Shown here: one piece after another, positions 16,411-18,136 of the stretch | Position numbering within the stretch: position 1 is the first letter of the stretch | How the letters are laid out: the number at the start of each line of letters is the position of its first letter | Assembly: GCA_041580375.1 (NCBI GenBank) | Contig: JBFGDZ010000063.1 | Span: 1 to 18,136 of the forward strand | Direction: 5' to 3' | DNA: 18,136 nucleotides | From: JAPUIN01 sp041580375 | GTDB lineage: Bacteria; Acidobacteriota; Polarisedimenticolia; Gp22-AA2 | Notes under the pieces: model-generated | The model's input: the letters and a program-made list of their open reading frames with translations, nothing else | What the model was told of the DNA's origin: nothing | The model's database searches: none | Program-made: the position numbers and the translations under genes

Positions 16411-16865
16411 CCCTTCCTCCGTTTCAGCCCCGAGGTGCTGCGGCCCGGGCTCGTCTCCAGACGCTTCTCGAGCACGACCTCCGTGCCCTTTCCGCGGCAG
16501 CGCTGGAAGACGACGTTGTCGACGAAGTGCTTCATAAAGAAGATGCCGCGGCCGCTCGACAGATACAGGTTCTCGTCGGCCCGGGGATCCGTCGTCCGGC
16601 TCCAGTCGAAGCCCGGGCCCTCGTCCCGCACGCGGACGCGGAAGTGTTCCGCGTTCTGCTCGAACTCGACCTCGACCGATTTGGTCGCATCGGAGTTGTT
16701 GCCGTGCTTGATCGCGTTGATGAACGCCTCGCGCACCGCCAGCCCGATGTTGAGGGCCGCGGGCTTCGGAAAACGCGCGCCGCGCGCCAGATCCTCCGCG
16801 ATCTCGTGCACGAGATCGACGTAACCGATCCGGCTCCGCAGCCTGAGGTGGACTCTTCTCCCCAC
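16407..16865 (-). CDS. Anti-sigma factor serine kinase (RsbW/SpoIIAB-like, HATPase_c fold)
   Basis: 152 residues from the GTG at 16865. It is a small GHKL ATPase domain: N-box REAFINAIKHGN (45-56, with Glu46 and Asn50), G1 box DEGPGFD (81-87), G2 box GRGIFFM (105-111), and the end strand GKGTEVVLEK. Such proteins bind a sigma factor, or another client in Gram-negatives, and phosphorylate the Ser of a STAS antagonist. The start codon is weakly supported; GGGGATC just upstream is a poor ribosome site, but no better start is visible before the conserved region. The C-terminal 15 residues are basic and not conserved. Kinase first, antagonist second, with 4-bp overlap. A promoter-like pair lies about 100 bp upstream. 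Confidence 0.92.
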   Translation of the reverse strand: MGRRVHLRLRSRIGYVDLVHEIAEDLARGARFPKPAALNIGLAVREAFINAIKHGNNSDATKSVEVEFEQNAEHFRVRVRDEGPGFDWSRTTDPRADENLYLSSGRGIFFMKHFVDNVVFQRCRGKGTEVVLEKRLETSPGRSTSGLKRRKG

Positions 16866-16967
16866 GATCCCCGGATCTCCGGCAGACCGCCGCGCGGCGG
16901 GCCCGCCCGCTGGACCGATCCCCGAGTGCCGATCACGTCTCGAACCTCAACTGCCCGGGAGCGGGCC

Positions 16968-16997
16968 ATGGTAGACAAAAGCCGCGGACGGTGTCAA
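16968..16997 (-). promoter_or_regulatory. Putative promoter of the RsbW-STAS operon
   Basis: On the minus strand, a perfect TTGACA (16997-16992) and TACCAT (16973-16968; 4 of 6) are separated by 18 bp. The predicted start near 16961 gives a leader of about 96 nt to the GTG at 16865. The -10 is imperfect, so confidence is modest. Confidence 0.4.
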
Positions 16998-17277
16998 ATC
17001 GGCCCCTCCGGAGAGCGGCCCTGCACCGCTTCATGACGGCGCCCAGGATCCGCCTCCCGTCGGCGTCGAGCGCGCCGCGACCGACCGGCGTTACGGGGAT
17101 CCGGACGTCGTCACGGCGCAGGGCGGCACGGTCGGCACCTCGATCTGGAGACCGACCCAATCCAGAATCGGCCAGGAATCGGGCACGCGACGCAGCCACC
17201 CCCGCGGTGGGGTTCGCGCCATCTGTGATCCGGTTTCTTTTGGATACGCGCCCTGCGCGCCAGGCCGCACATTTCGT

Positions 17278-17505
17278 GACCGGCTGAGGGCGGTGCTACG
17301 GGCGATCGGCCTCCCGCAGGAGAGACTGGTGCCAGCGATTGGGGTCGATGAACCGATGCTCAACCGGTGGGAGAGAGGGCGGTGCCGTTCCGAAAAACAA
17401 AGGTTTCGCGAGGCCCGGCGCGCCGCTGAGGTTACGCCCGTGAAACGCTTGAGGCGGCCGCCGCATTCGTCGGAGGGGGGCGTCCTTTACCGATTCATCC
17501 CGTAG
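17278..17505 (+). pseudogene. Possible remnant of an XRE-type helix-turn-helix gene
   Basis: The plus-strand frame from 17278 reads DRLRAVLRAIGLPQERLVPA, then IGVDEPMLNRWERGR. This follows the XRE pattern 'LR..LGLSQE.LA..LGVS...VNRWERGR', with the second helix and the WERGR end preserved. The expected Ser-Gln is Pro-Gln here, and Leu-Ala is Leu-Val. After that the sequence becomes basic and unlike any domain, ending FREARRAAEVTPVKRL and a tail. The only start is a GTG at 17293, inside the first helix, without a ribosome site. I read it as a decayed regulator or antitoxin fragment. It may also be a chance match. Confidence 0.35.
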
Positions 17506-17587
17506 GAAACGAGATCTTTTCGGGAAGGAGCACAGGACCCTGACTGAACTAGCTCCGTCGGGCCGGGCACGAGTTTTTCATCGCCCT

Positions 17588-18136
17588 CTAGGCGGGGGCC
17601 GCGACCAGGCCCTTGGCCAGCTCCACGGCCCCCACGGCGTCCGAGCTGTAGCCGTCCGCGTGAATCCTGCCGGCAAATTCCCGGTTGACCGGCGCGCCGC
17701 CGACGATCGCCCGGGCGCTGACCTTCGATTCCCTGATCAGCGCCACGGTCTCCTCCATGGCCGGCATCGTGGTGGTCAGAAGCGAGGACATGGCGACGAG
17801 GTGCGCGCCGTTCCCCTCCGCGGCCTCGAGGAATCTCCCGGGGGACACATCGACGCCGAGATCAACGATCCGGAATCCCGCCCCCTCGAGCATCATCGCC
17901 ACGAGGTTCTTCCCGATGTCGTGGAGGTCGCCCTGGGCCGTCCCGATCACCACCGTTCCGAGATACCCGCCGGCGCTCGCCGCAGTGATCAAGGGCCTCA
18001 GCAGATCGAGCCCCGCATACATCGCCCGCGCGGAGAGCAGCACCTGGGGCACATAGTACTCGTTGCGACGAAACTTTTCCCCGACGACGTCCATCCCCGG
18101 GATGAGACCCTTGAAGATGAGCGTTTTCGGATCCAA
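17588..18136 (-). CDS. Corrinoid (B12-binding) methyltransferase-type protein, N-terminus cut by window
   Basis: 182 residues are visible; the reading frame runs off the window edge, so the first residues (DPKTLIFKGLIPGMDVVGEKF) are internal. Residues 8-45 are the end of the B12-binding-2 helical cap (GLIPGMDVVGEKFRRNEYYVPQ, then LLSARAMYAGL). The Rossmann-like cobalamin domain follows. It has the lower-ligand motif DLHDIGKNL (Asp-x-His-x-x-Gly), then SSLLTTTM and GGAPV, which form the rest of the nucleotide-tail pocket. Such proteins (MtaC, MtbC, MttC and relatives) carry a methyl group on corrinoid between a substrate-specific methyltransferase and an acceptor such as tetrahydrofolate or coenzyme M. 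Usual length is 210-220, so about 30-45 residues are missing. The substrate partner would lie upstream, outside the window. Confidence 0.93.
   Translation of the reverse strand: MDPKTLIFKGLIPGMDVVGEKFRRNEYYVPQVLLSARAMYAGLDLLRPLITAASAGGYLGTVVIGTAQGDLHDIGKNLVAMMLEGAGFRIVDLGVDVSPGRFLEAAEGNGAHLVAMSSLLTTTMPAMEETVALIRESKVSARAIVGGAPVNREFAGRIHADGYSSDAVGAVELAKGLVAAPA

Larger units (their letters stand above)
16866..17587. other. Intergenic region of about 720 bp without a confident gene
   Basis: No RNA gene or intact protein family is recognisable. The first 100 bp is the leader of the kinase gene and contains its promoter candidate. From 16975 to 17505 one plus-strand frame lacks stops, but its first ATG/GTG/TTG-type start appears only at 17293. 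The section from about 17220 to 17580 has more A/T runs (for example TTTCTTTTGG, GAAAAACAAAGG, GAAACGAGATCTTTTC) than its neighbours. That fits older or foreign non-coding DNA. The helix-turn-helix-like remnant is listed separately. Confidence 0.6.

Noticed and set aside
16933..17199. An 88-codon minus-strand frame upstream of the kinase gene.
   Set aside because: It overlaps the predicted promoter, has no ribosome site and no recognisable motif.
16866..17587. A tRNA, small RNA or CRISPR array in the gene-poor stretch.
   Set aside because: I saw no cloverleaf with a TTCGANNC-type loop and no regularly spaced direct repeats.

Overview
The window is very GC-rich, tightly packed bacterial DNA that looks like core chromosome rather than a mobile island. 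LolA (lipoprotein carrier), a BamE-like fold, a polyprenyl diphosphate synthase of the IspB type and several signal-peptide proteins point to a diderm (Gram-negative-type) bacterium. The N-terminal repeat domain of the first gene, the Ycf46-like ATPase and the general style suggest an Acidobacteriota-like or similar soil or metagenomic lineage. That placement is inference only; no rRNA or other phylogenetic marker is present apart from mutS and smc.

Layout. (1) 16-3711, plus strand: a putative exported protein, a patatin-like lipase joined to it by a 4-bp GTGA overlap, then a Ycf46-like AAA ATPase with its own promoter. (2) 3749-10953, minus strand, read right to left: lolA, then yajQ, an exported carboxypeptidase-regulatory/BamE-like protein, a polyprenyl synthase and smc. 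yajQ has its own promoter, and the exported protein and synthase overlap by ATGA. A 153-bp inverted-repeat element lies between the synthase and smc. (3) 11020-12285, plus strand: a membrane-anchored SPFH-like/TPR fusion, divergent from lolA, whose promoter implies a nearly leaderless mRNA. (4) 12269-13274, minus strand: a DUF4870 membrane protein followed by a DedA/VTT membrane protein. (5) 13371-16046, plus strand: mutS, sharing an overlapping divergent promoter with the DUF4870 gene. (6) 16075-16865, minus strand: an RsbW-like anti-sigma kinase coupled to a STAS anti-sigma antagonist. (7) 16866-17587: about 720 bp with no confident gene, carrying a helix-turn-helix-like remnant. (8) 17588-18136, minus strand: a corrinoid (B12-binding) methyltransferase-type protein cut by the window edge.

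How the genes fit together. Two themes recur. One is the envelope and its lipids (patatin, LolA, BamE-like protein, polyprenyl synthase, DedA, SPFH/TPR, DUF4870). The other is genome maintenance (SMC, MutS). The RsbW/STAS pair is a partner-switch regulator whose sigma factor and phosphatase are not in view. Three putative promoters carry a TAGANT -10 box.

I found no convincing defence island, CRISPR array, integrase, rRNA or tRNA. The most unusual items are the SPFH-TPR fusion and its leaderless promoter, the low-complexity insert of roughly 85-100 residues in the SMC head, the REP-like inverted-repeat element after the polyprenyl synthase, and the overlapping divergent promoters at mutS.
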